This document shows positions 40,581 to 51,553 of a DNA stretch of 64,000 nt, in pieces. The position numbers and the translations under genes are program-made. Within the stretch, counting starts at the first letter, position 1. The number at the start of each line of letters is the position of its first letter. Source of the stretch: Farysia itapuensis (Eukaryota; Basidiomycota; Ustilaginomycetes; Ustilaginales; Ustilaginaceae); contig JALBYC010000001.1 in assembly GCA_023212645.1 (NCBI GenBank), positions 186,001-250,000 of the forward strand, read 5' to 3'. The notes below the pieces were generated by a model. The model saw only the letters and a program-made list of their open reading frames with translations. It was not told the DNA's origin and searched no databases.

Positions 40581-43500
40581 TTACTGAATGTGGGGGGCTG
40601 TCCAGCTGAAGCTCTGGAACTCGGCCTGGTCCTGTGCAGACAGGACAGAGTGGACAGGGGTGAGAGTCGGTTTCTCACTGGTGAACTCGGTGTCGAACCA
40701 GCTGGTGTCGCTGGGGTTCTTGAGTGTGGGGCAGAAGGGCGGGGGCATGCGCTTGTTGAACATATCGTCCCAGTTGACGTCACGGAAGAAGGCGTGGCTC
40801 TTGATCTCTTCCGCGTCAGTGGGACCTGAGCCAAGGCGACGCGTAGGATCGCGTGTCAGTAGCTTCTCGAGAATCGAGACCGAATCGGCAGGCATATGCA
40901 GTGGGTACAGCGGCTCGTCCTCCAAGATAGCGTCAAAGATTTCGTCCTCGTCGTCTCCACGGAAGGGCGCCTGGCCAAGCAACATCTCATAGATGAGAAT
41001 GCCAAACGCCCACCAGTCGACTGCACGTCCGTACCTCTGCTCCAGCAAAATCTCGGGCGCCATAAACTCGGGCGTACCACAGAATGTAGAGGTGGTGTTG
41101 CCGTACCACATTTCTTCTTTGCAAAGACCGTAGTCGGCTACCTTGACATGTCCGTCGAGCGTCAGCAGAATGTTGTCCAGCTTGAGATCACGATAGATGA
41201 TGCCCTGCTTATGGAAGTACTCGAGCGCAAGTAACACTTCTGCTGCGTAGAATTTGGCTCTTCTAGGCGTAAATGGCTCACGCTGGATGTGAAGCATCAG
41301 GTCTCCTCCCGAGACGTACTCCATGACAAAGTAGACACGCGTGGTGGTCTGGAAGCACGAGTGCAGTCCTAGTAGGAAAGGATGTCGCTCGCGTGCAGCA
41401 GCAAGGAAGACGCGCTTCTCCGACTTGGTCGACTCCACTTCATCGTTCTCGATGATAAACTCTTTCTTCAGGACCTTGATTGCGTACAGATTGCCAGAAC
41501 GCTTCTCCTCGGCAAGCATGACTTTACCAAAGTTACCTTTGCCGAGTACGGCGAGGAAATTGAAGTCGTCCAGGCCGATCTTGCGCTTCGACGATGGTGG
41601 GTTGCGCACCTGCTGCAAGGCGCCTCCCCCGGGAGCGGACGGCATGATAACCGAAGCGGGAGGCTTGGTGTCCTGGATCGGCTGAAGCGATGGAGGCGCC
41701 TGCTGTTGCTGTTGCAGCGGCAAGGACGGCGGAGCTTGCGAGCCAGGCTGTCCGTAGCTCGATGGAGGTTGCGGTCGAGCGCCGTACAGACCCTGCGGCG
41801 GTTGACCTGGACCAGCAGGCTGCGGCAAAGGACGAGGTGGCCGCGACATGTCGGCAAGGCGGGGGTCAGAGCCATGGGAGGGCATACCTTGACTTGGCGG
41901 CTGGGGACGGCTACCAAAGGCAGGACCAGTGCCGAGACGCGATGGGGAATCCTGCTGTTGCAGGGGCGGCTGCGCCTGCATCCTCTGCTGTGGACCACCG
42001 TATGACCCGTCGTACGTAGGCTGGATCGACATTTGCTGCGTCTGTTGCTCCAGCGAGCCACCGAAGCGGCCATCCTGGCCAGTGCCTGACACAGGAGGCA
42101 GGTGAGGTGGCAATTGCGGCACAGCAACGCGGCCCGGTGGAGCGCCTGCGCTGCCGTTCTGACCATACGGGGTTGGTCCCGGCAGGGCGGCTGGCTGCTG
42201 AGGCTTGGCAGTCGACTTGAAGCGGTTAATGGTCTCAATGTCACTGAGCAGCTGGTTGGCCATCTCCATGGACATGCCGCAAAAATCGGGTACAAGATGC
42301 GCGCAGTCAGTATGGCAAGTAATGTCACACTCGGAGCACTTGCGTGCGTTCTTGCGGCCAAGCGGGAGGATGTAGCCACAGTGGCAGCACCAGTTGGCGC
42401 TGAGATTGGTAATGGGCTCGAAACGATGAGGGATGCGGTGGTTGAGCTTGACTTCGTCACGGTCGGCTTCGGCATTGCTTTTGGAAATACACTTTGTGAC
42501 CACCTTTTGAGCGCACTTCTTGTGACAAGTGTACCGACAGTCTTCACATTGACTGCCTGCGGCATTCAGCAGGAATTCGCCGCAAAGGGCGCACCGCAAG
42601 ACCTGGTAGAACTGTCGCGAGACAAACTTGTGACCGTTGATTTCGGATACGTCGTCTTTGCGCTTTCGGAAAGCGCCCTGTCGTCCGAGACGGGCGTCGT
42701 AAGGACGTTTACGAACGTTCTGCTTGATGAAGTTGAGGCGAAGGTAGATTGCACCTGCTGGCTCGACTGCAAACCAAGATTCTACTCCGTCGCCCGGGCC
42801 GTTGGGAACAGGCACTCCGGCGGGACCGTTGTAAGTGCCTTCAGGCCCAGCGTTGGGGCCAGGTGCAATGGGCGCTGGATAACCTCGAGGCTGAACGCTA
42901 TCGGCGGTTACCCATCCTTCGCTAGCACCGAGACCATGCGCGGAGCCGTCGGGCACTTGACCAAACTTTTTCTTTCGCTGCTCCTCGACAATGTCACTGA
43001 TTTGGATCCAGAGCATGCCGACGGGCACGGGATGCGCGCTACCAATTTTGTCGTAGATGGTGACTTCGAGTTCGTTGGCGTTGTCAACGGCAATCTCGAA
43101 ATCTTCTTGCCACCTGTCATTTCGGCTTGGGTGGGTCCGAGCGCGAGGGCTGTCTTCGACTTTGACTACGACAGTCGATTCGCGGACAGTGCGTGACTCT
43201 CGCGAAGATCGGCCCGTTGGCACTGGGGCGTGATCAATGTCACGTGTGCTTCGGACAGAAATTTGCAAGGTGCCAGATAGCGGCTTGCGCAAGTTCTGAC
43301 GTCGATTTTCAGGCGATTCAGCGCCGGTGTCTTCCTCTTCTTCCATGACGTGCAATTGCTTGTATCGCTTGAGGGCTTGTTGGAGAAGTACGATTTTGCT
43401 TTGGGATTCGATGCGCTTGGACTCTGCATCGTTGCGACTCTTTCGATCGCCCTCGGCCTGATAGAGCTTGGCCATTTTGTCAATGCCTTGCTTGTATTGC

Positions 43501-44178
43501 TTTTCAATCTGCAGCTTGAACTCGAGCTGGTGCAGCATTTTTGAGATCTTGGCTGTGGTGTGAGGTGTGTCATCCTTGATGAGGTCTAGGTTAGTATACT
43601 GCCTCTTTGCGCTGGTACCCATGCGTTGCATGGCGGGTTGCCACGATTCAGGAGGTCCGTAGGGACCCTGGTTGGCGTACTGAGCAAAGGAGGAATTCAT
43701 CGCCGGAGGGGGTGGGGGACGTCCGTCGTACCTGCGAGGTAGGGCGGCAGGAGAAGGGGGGTTGGAGGAGCTTTGATAGGAAGAGCTGCTGTCACCAGGA
43801 TACGGACGGACGCCAGAAGCTGCGGAGAAAGAGGAAGCATAGCTCTGGCGACTGTCGCCCGGGGTAGTACTGCCACTAGGACTGTCGGTTCGAGATTGCG
43901 GACCGCCACTGACTCGACGAGACTTGAGGCTGTTGAGCGACTCTTGGAGGTAGGAAATGTTGCGCTGTGCTTCGCGAATCTGAGACTCTGCCTGACGAAT
44001 GACGTCTGGGTTGGTGGTCGCAGCTCGGAGGGCCTGATTGCCCTCCATGATGCGACGCTGGGTTTGAATACGAGCATGGACTTCAGCCACCTTGGATTCG
44101 GACGGGTCCTGTAGAAAGAGTCAGTGACCAAAAATTCCGAGCACAAAAGAGAAGCAAGAGACGTGTACTTACAGCCAT
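40581..44178 (-). CDS. pkc1: Protein kinase C (Pkc1, HR1-C2-C1-kinase), two exons
   Basis: Cell-wall-integrity kinase that acts under Rho1. The spliced protein is 1177 residues: a first exon of 6 nt (44173-44178, ATGGCT) is joined to 40581-44108 across a 64-nt intron (GTAAGT...CTACAG). The result starts MADPSESKVAEVHARIQTQRR. HR1 coiled coils lie at about residues 10-65 and 180-255. A C2-like region follows at about 280-400. Two C1 zinc fingers follow at about 495-543 (HKFVSRQFYQVLRCALCG) and 563-612 (HRFEPITNLSANWCCHCG). A Gln/Pro-rich linker leads to the AGC kinase at about 848-1105 with GKGNFGKV, AIKVLKK, YRDLKLDN and the T-loop FCGTPEFMAPEI. The turn motif (TLTPVHS) and the hydrophobic motif FQSFSW close the C-terminus. 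The order and the paired C1 domains match fungal Pkc1. Confidence 0.96.
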
Positions 44179-44467
44179 GATGACGTGCCAAAGTGCAGAG
44201 TGATGGAGGAAGAGAGAGGAAGAGGACGAGGCGGTCGCCGTCATTCGATGAGAAAAAGCACAGACGCGCTTTGACCCGTCGGCCTTACACGCACAAAAGC
44301 AGTGCAAAATTACAGTCTAACATTGTGCTTTTCGCGTTTTGGGAATTTTTTCGAGAGCTTTCACAGTTAAGGTGTATACATATGCGCTAGAAGCATGTCT
44401 ATGAGGGTATTGGGGCCACGAGGCGCTGTTGAAGATGCTCGTGTGGGCGGTATTCGGAAGAGAACTA

Positions 44468-45187
44468 CTAGAGTTCCTTCTTGCTAGGTGTTCGCTTGCC
44501 GCGATTGCGAGTGCCAGAGGCGGGGCCGTCGCTGTCCAAGATACGAGCAGTTTCGTCGTCGTTCTGCTTCTTGCTGGCAGCCTGGGCATAGATGTTGTTG
44601 GTGAAAGGCTCCTCGTAGCGCAGTGCGATTGAGTAGACAAGGACGACCAGGACGCTGAGCAAGAGCCCAGCCGGCTTGCCGAACCAGAGCGCGACGGCGA
44701 CAAAGCTCATGGAACTGCCCCAGTACATCGGGTTGGCCATGACGTTGAAGGGAAAGCCGGTGACCATGCTCTGCATGAGGATGCCAAAGTAGTCGCCCAG
44801 ATAGGTGCCCGTCACACCCAGTGCCCACATGGAAGAGAGGACAAAGACGTTGCCTGCGACAAAGAGCAGTCCTGCCAACGGTTTCACCCATGGCTGAAGC
44901 AGCCATACATGGGTCGGTTGGCTTTTGAGCGCAACATTGTACAGATGATCGCGCAGTATGCCGAGCGAGAAGATGGAGACGGCTAGCAAGTAGCATCCCA
45001 AAAATCTTCGACCGCCCAAGATTTTAGTGATGGTGCGATTGTGGTATTCATTCTGGGCGACCGTGTTCCAGTAAAGCGGATTGAAGCAGATGCTGCCCAC
45101 GGCAATCCACAGCGAGGGCTGCGAAAAGTCAATGATGCCAGACACCTTGTACTTGTCTGTCGGAGGTGGGTAGAAGAGACCAGCCAT
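44468..45187 (-). CDS. opi3: Phospholipid N-methyltransferase (Opi3/PEM2 type)
   Basis: ER membrane enzyme that makes the last two methylations from phosphatidyl-N-methylethanolamine to phosphatidylcholine using S-adenosylmethionine. The ATG at 45187 gives 239 residues starting MAGLFYPPPTDKYKVSG. An upstream in-frame ATG at 45208 is less likely. Four hydrophobic segments are seen. The catalytic region has GTYLGDYFGILMQSMVTGFPFNVMANPMYWGSSMSF, which contains the methyltransferase motif, and RYEEPFTNNIYAQ close to the end. The tail is Lys rich (GTRNRGKRTPSKKEL) and may act as an ER-retrieval signal of the KKxx style. The length is a little longer than the yeast protein (206). Pairing with Cho2 is family knowledge. 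Divergently transcribed from the unknown gene at 45508. Confidence 0.93.
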   Translation of the reverse strand: MAGLFYPPPTDKYKVSGIIDFSQPSLWIAVGSICFNPLYWNTVAQNEYHNRTITKILGGRRFLGCYLLAVSIFSLGILRDHLYNVALKSQPTHVWLLQPWVKPLAGLLFVAGNVFVLSSMWALGVTGTYLGDYFGILMQSMVTGFPFNVMANPMYWGSSMSFVAVALWFGKPAGLLLSVLVVLVYSIALRYEEPFTNNIYAQAASKKQNDDETARILDSDGPASGTRNRGKRTPSKKEL

Positions 45188-45507
45188 GGTGTGAGAGTTT
45201 GACAGCAAGCAAGCAGGGCACTAGCACTAGCACTTGGTCAAAGCGTAAATTCCTGTCAGACACGTCAGATTAGGGAACTTGGCTCTAGCCACAGCGCGCC
45301 ACAGCTTCTTTTTTGACGTGACACGCTAAAGCCAAGAACTTTCGGCATCTCCGACGTTCATCAGCGCGGTGACCTAATTGCATAGATGTGAGCTGGGATC
45401 AGCCAAGACTGTGTCGTATCGGAGCATCCGATGCTGTTCGACAGCGCCACTTTGCAGAGGATAAAACGCGCGCTATGCCTCCTTCATCGTTGTCTTGAGA
45501 CTGCAGA
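45188..45507. other. Divergent promoter region of Opi3 and the unknown gene at 45508
   Basis: About 320 bp shared between divergent genes. No recognisable motif is claimed and no gene is present. Confidence 0.5.
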
Positions 45508-46646
45508 ATGACTTGTGAACTGCGCTGTCTCGACTTTGTCGTCAAGTCCAGAGACAGCCTCTCCCTTGCCGTGGTCGTCTCGGTACAGCTGTCTGCGGCG
45601 ATGAGCGACGACGTCTCGGCTGAGGTCTTTGTCAAAGATGGAACAGTCGATCTACTCGTCACAAACAGCTTGACCTATCTGAATGATGGACACGTGCAAC
45701 TAGGGGCAAAGAAAACTGCTCACATATCACAGGAGCTGCACACTTTCCTGTCAAAAGTAAGTGAGCCCTGTGTAAGTACAACATCTGACATACTAACGCT
45801 GTCAGCAGCATCGTGAGCATTTCAACCTTCGCGCGATTTATATCGACAGTGACCACTCGCACCAATCTACTACCAATCGTGAGTCGCTCATGACGGCACT
45901 TTCAGGTATTTTCCTGTCTCTGAAGCTGTATCTCAGCACTTGTGCTGGTGCTGGCCCAAATACCGGCTTTGCGTCAGCAGACTGCAGTCGAGCTTCTGTC
46001 AATCACGATCAGCTTTTGCTGGATGGAGCAGAAGCAGAAGCTACCTTGGGACATTTGCAAAGTGGTACAGGACGCACCGGTTGCTCGTGCGTGCAAAGGA
46101 CTTCTTGACCAAGCTTTCCAGCGATTTATGCACAACGGCTTGCTTGCAACACCGGCTCTGGCCACCTTGTTCTCCGGAGCATGGCTGAAGCGCAAGAGAG
46201 CTATGGAGCCTCTGCTCGACTACATCTCTGCATCTCTCTCCGCGCTAGTCACATCCAGCGCTCCCACATGTGATTCCGGTCTGCAGTCCCACATACGGGA
46301 AAGGCTGGTCAGCCTGGACGACAGTCTTTTTCCGTGCAACAAATTTCGATCTTCTACAAATGCTTTTCCCGCAGCAGTAGACCAGGAAGAGGACGAGGAT
46401 ATGTACCAGACGTTGATCTGCGAGCCGCTGGCCGAGAACGAGCGGATAGAACCCCTCTTCTTTTCCTCGTCACCCGTTCTGTATCCAGCGTACCTCTCGT
46501 CTGATTTCGACTTTGTCGAGAGTTCCGAGCCAGAAGCGCTTGCGTTTGATGATGAAAGGCAGTCTCATTACGAACTTGAGAGCGACGCTGAAACGATGTA
46601 TACACGCTCTAAACGTCAACGATACGAGCCTTTGCATTACGTGTAG
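45508..46646 (+). CDS. Unrecognised protein, three exons, about 342 residues
   Basis: No family was recognised. My model joins 45508-45756, 45809-45878 and 45937-46646, giving 342 residues. The first intron (45757-45808) has GTAAGT, a perfect TACTAAC branch point at 45791-45797 and a CAG end. An acceptor three bases earlier would add one Gln. The second intron (45879-45936, 58 nt) has GTGAGT and CTCAG. All junctions keep one frame, and an in-frame stop just upstream of the ATG fixes the start. The protein begins MTCELRCLDFVVKSRDSLSLAVVV and is largely helical, with PWDICKVVQDAPVARACKGLLDQAFQRFMHNG. It has a Ser/Glu-rich C-terminal third and a basic end, KRQRYEPLHYV. A cell-cycle or meiosis protein would be a guess only. 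Confidence 0.7.
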
Positions 46647-46659
46647 CTGGCAGTCAGAG

Positions 46660-48039
46660 CTATCCGAGGGGAACAAAGCAGCATACGAGGAGCGATGGTA
46701 GTCCACACGGTGCAATCTTCATCTCAAAGATACCGCGAGTGGGCACAATGGTGGTGGACTTGTCCGCTTCGCGCACCACGATATCGGCGTTCCAGTAGAG
46801 TGGGGCAGTGAATCCGACGAGAGGAGTAATCGGACCGTCTCCAGATTGTTGAGCGCCGCCAATGGCTCGTTCATACAGACGGAAGAAGTGGGAAGCTGAC
46901 TCCTCGGTCATGATCTGGTAGCAAGATAGCGTGCCACTGGTCATCTGCTCGCGCGTCAACCGGCACAGATCAAGCGCCAACTGGTTGCATCCGTACACCT
47001 CGCCCGCCTTGCGACACACCACCATCGGAATCGGTGTAAAAGGCAGCACCGACTCGGAGAAATACCGAACGTTGCCAGCCCACTCGGCCTGCAGCTGAAT
47101 CATGCTCGATGGCTGGATATTGTCCTCGAGCGAGAACCACAACTTGCGGATCTTGGAGAGCGCAGCTTCGACGGACCGTATTGAGTTTTCGGACCAGTTC
47201 TGCTCGGTCATGTAGCGCATGAGTGAGGCATAGCCTTTGCGGTACGGGTATGGCGCGTAGACGTCTCCTGGCTCTTGGCGCTGCTGCTGCGTTCCACCGG
47301 ATGCGTATGCGTCTGCCGAATTTCTTCTTTGCTGCAAAGTCGACGATGGCTCGGCACTTGGGTCTGTCGCTTTGGCGTAGGAAGGCGCCGAGGTGATCTG
47401 CTCGTGCTGCTTGTCCGGCGGCGGCAGTGGCGGCTGATGGTGCGGCGGCTGCATCTGATGAGGTTGGTATTGCTGTTGGTTCTGCGATGACATGATTGTG
47501 TGAGGGGAAAAGTGAGCGTCTGGTGCAAGAGCGGGGGTCTGCATCGGCTGTGTATGGTGGGGCAGAAAGCGCGAGTTGACAGAGAAAGCATCGGCCACGT
47601 CGAAAAAGTAGGAGGAGAAGAGCGAGTCGAGTTCTGCCGATGACGGGGGTTGGAAGATGGGCTGTCCCTGAAGAATGGTTGTTGAAGTGGTTGCCGATGG
47701 GGTGGGACGGGAGGTGGGCTGGCCGTTGACGAGGTGTGCGGGATGCTGCTGATGGTGTTGGCTGTGGGGGTAGACGTTGATCATCGGGTTGGAGTATGGT
47801 GGGGCTTGATGGACGGTGGTGGAGGGTGAGCTGTTGCGCGAGTCGGTATCCTCGTTGCGTCGCCGTTTGGAGTTCTGCGAGGATGGCGCGAGAAAGGTCT
47901 GCTTGGCCTTGGTATCAGAGCTGGAGGCTAACGGTGGCGATACAGATGCAGGTTGCTGTCGAACATCGGCGTTCTCTTCCACCTGGGAATCAGCACACCT
48001 ATCGGCAATACCACGCTTCACACTATAACCCAAAAACAA
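46660..48039 (-). CDS. ert1: Ert1/AcuK-like transcription regulator, C-terminal portion; N-terminal zinc-cluster exon not found
   Basis: The open frame ends at 46660 and contains the C-terminal PAS-like domain of the Ert1/AcuK group: IRKLWFSLEDNIQ, LPFTPIPMVVCRKAGEVYGCNQLALDLCRL and FFRLYERAIGG, close to the C-terminus. These regulators of gluconeogenesis and nonfermentable carbon use normally start with a Zn2Cys6 cluster. At the left end of the frame, about codons 7-18, the sequence reads SVKRGIADRCADSQ after a likely acceptor (TTATAG, near 48021). This matches the second half of the cluster in this family. The first Cys of that half would come from a previous exon, which I could not find in the 2.6 kb upstream. 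The middle is low complexity, rich in Gln/His/Pro. Probably a real gene that is incomplete here. Confidence 0.72.
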   Translation of the reverse strand: MFLGYSVKRGIADRCADSQVEENADVRQQPASVSPPLASSSDTKAKQTFLAPSSQNSKRRRNEDTDSRNSSPSTTVHQAPPYSNPMINVYPHSQHHQQHPAHLVNGQPTSRPTPSATTSTTILQGQPIFQPPSSAELDSLFSSYFFDVADAFSVNSRFLPHHTQPMQTPALAPDAHFSPHTIMSSQNQQQYQPHQMQPPHHQPPLPPPDKQHEQITSAPSYAKATDPSAEPSSTLQQRRNSADAYASGGTQQQRQEPGDVYAPYPYRKGYASLMRYMTEQNWSENSIRSVEAALSKIRKLWFSLEDNIQPSSMIQLQAEWAGNVRYFSESVLPFTPIPMVVCRKAGEVYGCNQLALDLCRLTREQMTSGTLSCYQIMTEESASHFFRLYERAIGGAQQSGDGPITPLVGFTAPLYWNADIVVREADKSTTIVPTRGIFEMKIAPCGLPSLLVCCFVPLG

Positions 48040-50623
48040 AAGCCTACGATCAGTATCAACGAACTACTTCGGAGACCGGGTGGGGGGGGGGGGGGGGGGG
48101 GGGGGGGGAAAAGGGGGGGGGGGGGGGGGGGGGGGAAAGGCATGCAGTTAAAGAGAGAGAGAGATGAAGGGGGAGGAATTTGTGCTAAATTGTTCTGTTT
48201 TGTGCTTGTTGGGAAAAACCTGCATGACGATGTCAGTGTGCGTCGTCAGTATCGCCATCATGAGAGAGGTAACAAAAGAACGTGGGGGATTTCTTGGCTC
48301 GTTCAGTGCGTGCGCGAGGATCCACGGGAGCTCAGTTGTAAACGAACATGATCATCCTGCGCCGATCGGGCCGGGGGCGGGAGAGGCACCTCAGATCTCT
48401 GTTCTCTGGGTGTGTGTGTGTGCGCAGTGGGCCTAGCTCTTCCCTCCCGCGCGCGGCGTGGAGAGGGAAAGCAATTCCCTTCGCTGTGCGTAATTTCCCC
48501 CGTTCGTAACGCCGCCCGCTTCTGAACCAGGCCGAGAAGTCACAATAGCCCGGCGTGTCGTTGTTCCGAGCCGGCAACATCAAGGGCGTTTAAGCGTCCA
48601 GCATGAAGAAATATCCCCCGCCGGGGTGACCATCCCCTTGCGCCGTGGAGACCGAGCAAGAAACATTGCTGATGAGAGATAGAGAATGCCGCCGAATCGT
48701 ACTGGTGGTGATACTAAGAAAGAAGCGCGGACATAAACACAGAAAAAAAGTGCCGTCATCGAATGAAACCGGTATGGAGCGATCCCGCGAACAGCAAAAG
48801 GGCAGCAGCAGCAGCAGAAAACAGCAGAATCTTCTCTCCCTGACACCACGACAGTGCAGAACAGACGACCGCGCCAAGGGGACCGGGAAGCAACAGAGCT
48901 TGCAAAATGTCTGTTCCCCTCACCCGGGGGTCTATCCCAGGTGAAAAGGCAAACTACCAGGAGACAAAGATCGCACCCACCTCCTCCCTCTCGAGAGAAA
49001 GCAATGGAGATCCCCGCCCAGCGTCCGGGTCGCCAGAGCAGTCGTCATCTTATGGTCTGTCAATCCGTCGATATCCGATAAAGTTGTCCGTATCACCAGT
49101 GGAGCTGATCAGGCGAGTCGAGAAAAACTTCAGTGTCGGAAAAGAAGAAAAGAGGGTCGTGTCGGCACACCTCACGGTGGCCACGGAAAAGGCAGGCGAG
49201 AGGAGAATACATCCAAGCTAGGCCGCTTGAGGGCTTCGCGATGGAGCAGGCGATTTTGAGTCCAGAGGCGTTGAATCTTGACACCACAGTCCAACATCAT
49301 CGAGCTGTTCATCCTGACGTCGCCAGAGGCAGAGGAGGTGATCAAAAAGAGGTCGCGACTTTCAAGCGTGCCGGAGAGCAGTCGAGAAGATCGTCAACAG
49401 TCGTCAAGCACGGGCAAAGCCAGTCTTCAGAAAGAGAGATTCTTCAGAGGCAGACCTCATTCCTTGTCCTCGTATCCGCAGAAACAAGCGTTTTGCGCAC
49501 CTTGGCAGTCGGTCAAGGCAAACCATCAGATTTGGGCCCCATAGCTCTTCAAATGACCTTGCTTTCGCGGGTCCGAGCCAGAAACAGCCGTCCATCGTCT
49601 TGGCGCCCGACGTTTTCACACCGCGAGATCAAGCGATCTCCGGGTTCTCCATCCTTCCGTTGATTTCCCCCCTTGCCGTTGTCCTAGAGTCGTTCTTGCT
49701 TTCCCAAGGAGCGGTCAGCATCTCGCTGCCGTCCTTCTCGTATCCTTCGTCACCGTTATTACATCATCACAAATTCGTAGCCGTGTCGTCGTCGTTGTCG
49801 TAAAATGTCATCACCCAGCCAATCAATCAATCAATCAAGCAGTCTTCATCAATCACTGAAGGTGGGGTCGTGGTCCGAGTCGTGTCCAGAAGTCACCGGC
49901 AGCCTTAATCTTCAAGCAGACTGAGCTGAATCAAAAAAAGGCATGGCTGTCCTGAACGCGCACACGGCTCTGACTCGGCGAGCAGCCAGCCCTTCACTGT
50001 CATCTCGACGAAGGAGAATCGGATCCCAGGCCAGCCCCACAGGTGGACCATCTCACTGGCTTTGCCGTGGTCCACGCCACCTTGCCGTACTTTCGTTCGA
50101 AAGCAACGATAAGACAACGGGATCTCGCCTCGCTGCGATAGTTTGGCTTCCCTTTCAAGCTTCTTGACAAGGTGGGCAAGGGTGCTTGACGGGCCGTCTG
50201 CACGGGATCGTCGAAGTCTGCTGCTGCCGACTGCTGCGGTTACTTCTGATGGTCGCGGGCCCATATCGGCATCTAGGCAGTTTTGACTCGAAAGACTGGT
50301 GACGTACACGTCTGCAGTCTCGGTTTTCCACGGCCAAGAGAATGCCCGGCAAGGGTTTCCAGCGGTCGCACGAGCCCGTGCTGCCAGCTCAGCCCATCGG
50401 ACATACGCCAATGTGACTGCCGTGGCGGAGGGGGACGGCGTACGAAAGGGGGAAAACTCTTTGTGTGTATGAACTTTTGTCATCACGGGTGCCTCGGCTT
50501 CTGGGCCGTCGGGAGCAAGATGATCTGCCAACGTCGTCGCAAGACGTGGATCCGGGAAAGGAGCCAAGAAATCCCTGAACGTGTTAGGGGGGAGATTGGG
50601 GACGCACCTTTGTGAGCGAAGGC
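48040..50623. other. Gene-poor region (2.6 kb) upstream of the Ert1-like gene, with simple repeats
   Basis: No gene is supported. Contents include the poly-G tract (48082-48135), a GA run near 48151-48165, a GT run near 48409-48423 and a CAAT run near 49821-49837. This stretch should contain the missing 5' exon and the promoter of the Ert1-like gene. The minus-strand 3' portion of 50624-51553 begins at the right edge. Confidence 0.5.
48082..48135. repeat. Poly-G tract (27 G, AAAA, 23 G)
   Basis: Two long G runs are separated by AAAA. In a GC-balanced genome a homopolymer pair of this length is suspicious. It may be a real C-rich intron microsatellite of the Ert1-like gene or an assembly or sequencing artefact. 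Confidence 0.9.
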
Positions 50624-51553
50624 TCAGTAGAGGATGGAGGCCTCTACGCGGAAGGATCCGGCGGTGTTTTGAATGCCAAAGGAGGCGGGAGCAAAGTAAG
50701 TGTTGTGCCATCGGCGAAAGAGGCGCATGGCTTCGGCGCGCGTTTGGCATCGAACGATAAAGCCGGTGGTGGTAGCGTTCTCGTTTAGTTTGGGAAGCTT
50801 GATGACAGAGCCAAGGACGACGTCATGGGTTCCGCCAAAACCCTTTTGGTTGTAGTAAAGATGGGCTCTGCTCCTTCGGCGACCTCTCCAACGATCTTGC
50901 GGTCGCAGATCATAGCGAGGACCTAGGCGTTCCTCGAGCCTGGCTTCGGAGGTCAAGTGAGGTATGTTGGAGAGCAGAACCATCTTGCCAGGATCGTATT
51001 CGATGAGGTCGAGCGGTATCTGATAACTTGCTGGCCACTTGCCATAGTATTGAGTCAGATAGGTTTCGCAGGCGGCCTTACTGAGAAGCCTGGTCTTGAG
51101 CACGGAATCGCGAACGGCTCGTAGGTGATTGCTCTGAGCAAACTCCATGGCACCTTTCTCACTGGCGAAGGTGAGCAAGGCTGAGCCGATTGGTCGCATG
51201 GCGTGGTTGTACAAAAACTCGATGCGACCGAGCGATCTGGCTATTTTGTCGTGGGCCGCAAGTGCCTTGATATCGGTTGGCATGGTGGTGGAAGGTAAGC
51301 CGGAGAGTAAGACAATCTGAACCTTGCCCGCCTGGATGCGACCAGTGTTGAGGACTCTGCCAAGCACCGAGACGGCGGGTTCATTGTCGTCGACAGGAGG
51401 CTCTTTTGGCTGTGGGGGTTTAAGACTGAGTTTGATCGACTCGAGTTTCGGGTGGTGCTGATAGGGTGGCTGGAGTGCCGGCGCAGTGGATGAGATGTAT
51501 CGGACTGCCCATGCCACTGGTTGCCGTGCTGCTGATGAGCGCAGGCCCAGCAT
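50624..51553 (-). CDS. Probable mitochondrial protein with two RRM-like segments, unrecognised
   Basis: Protein of 309 residues. The N-terminus MLGLRSSAARQPVAWAVRYISS is rich in Arg/Ala/Ser with no acidic residue, a typical mitochondrial presequence. Two segments look like RNA-recognition folds. The first has VQIVLLSGLPSTTMPTDIKAL followed by RPIGSALLTFASEKGAMEFAQ. The second has KMVLLSNIPHLTSEARLEERLG, then after a basic insert GFIVRCQTRAEAMRLFRRWHNTYF. These have the beta-alpha-beta pattern of RRM repeats, but the aromatic RNP motifs are not clearly present. A role in mitochondrial RNA binding or ribosome assembly is an inference. The gene diverges from Mad1 with 186 bp between the starts. 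Confidence 0.7.
   Translation of the reverse strand: MLGLRSSAARQPVAWAVRYISSTAPALQPPYQHHPKLESIKLSLKPPQPKEPPVDDNEPAVSVLGRVLNTGRIQAGKVQIVLLSGLPSTTMPTDIKALAAHDKIARSLGRIEFLYNHAMRPIGSALLTFASEKGAMEFAQSNHLRAVRDSVLKTRLLSKAACETYLTQYYGKWPASYQIPLDLIEYDPGKMVLLSNIPHLTSEARLEERLGPRYDLRPQDRWRGRRRSRAHLYYNQKGFGGTHDVVLGSVIKLPKLNENATTTGFIVRCQTRAEAMRLFRRWHNTYFAPASFGIQNTAGSFRVEASILY

Noticed and set aside
49150..49200. Minus-strand ACLFRGHREVC, vaguely like a Zn2Cys6 first half, as the missing Ert1 exon
   Set aside because: The second cysteine of CxxC is absent, the remaining zinc ligands do not follow, and the position does not join the downstream acceptor by a plausible donor.
49133..49663. Plus-strand frame of 176 codons upstream of the Ert1-like gene
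   Set aside because: Low-complexity Arg/Ser composition and no recognisable domain; region rich in simple repeats.
49905..50750. Minus-strand frame of 281 codons
   Set aside because: Overlaps the better-supported gene 50624-51553 in another frame and has no recognisable product.
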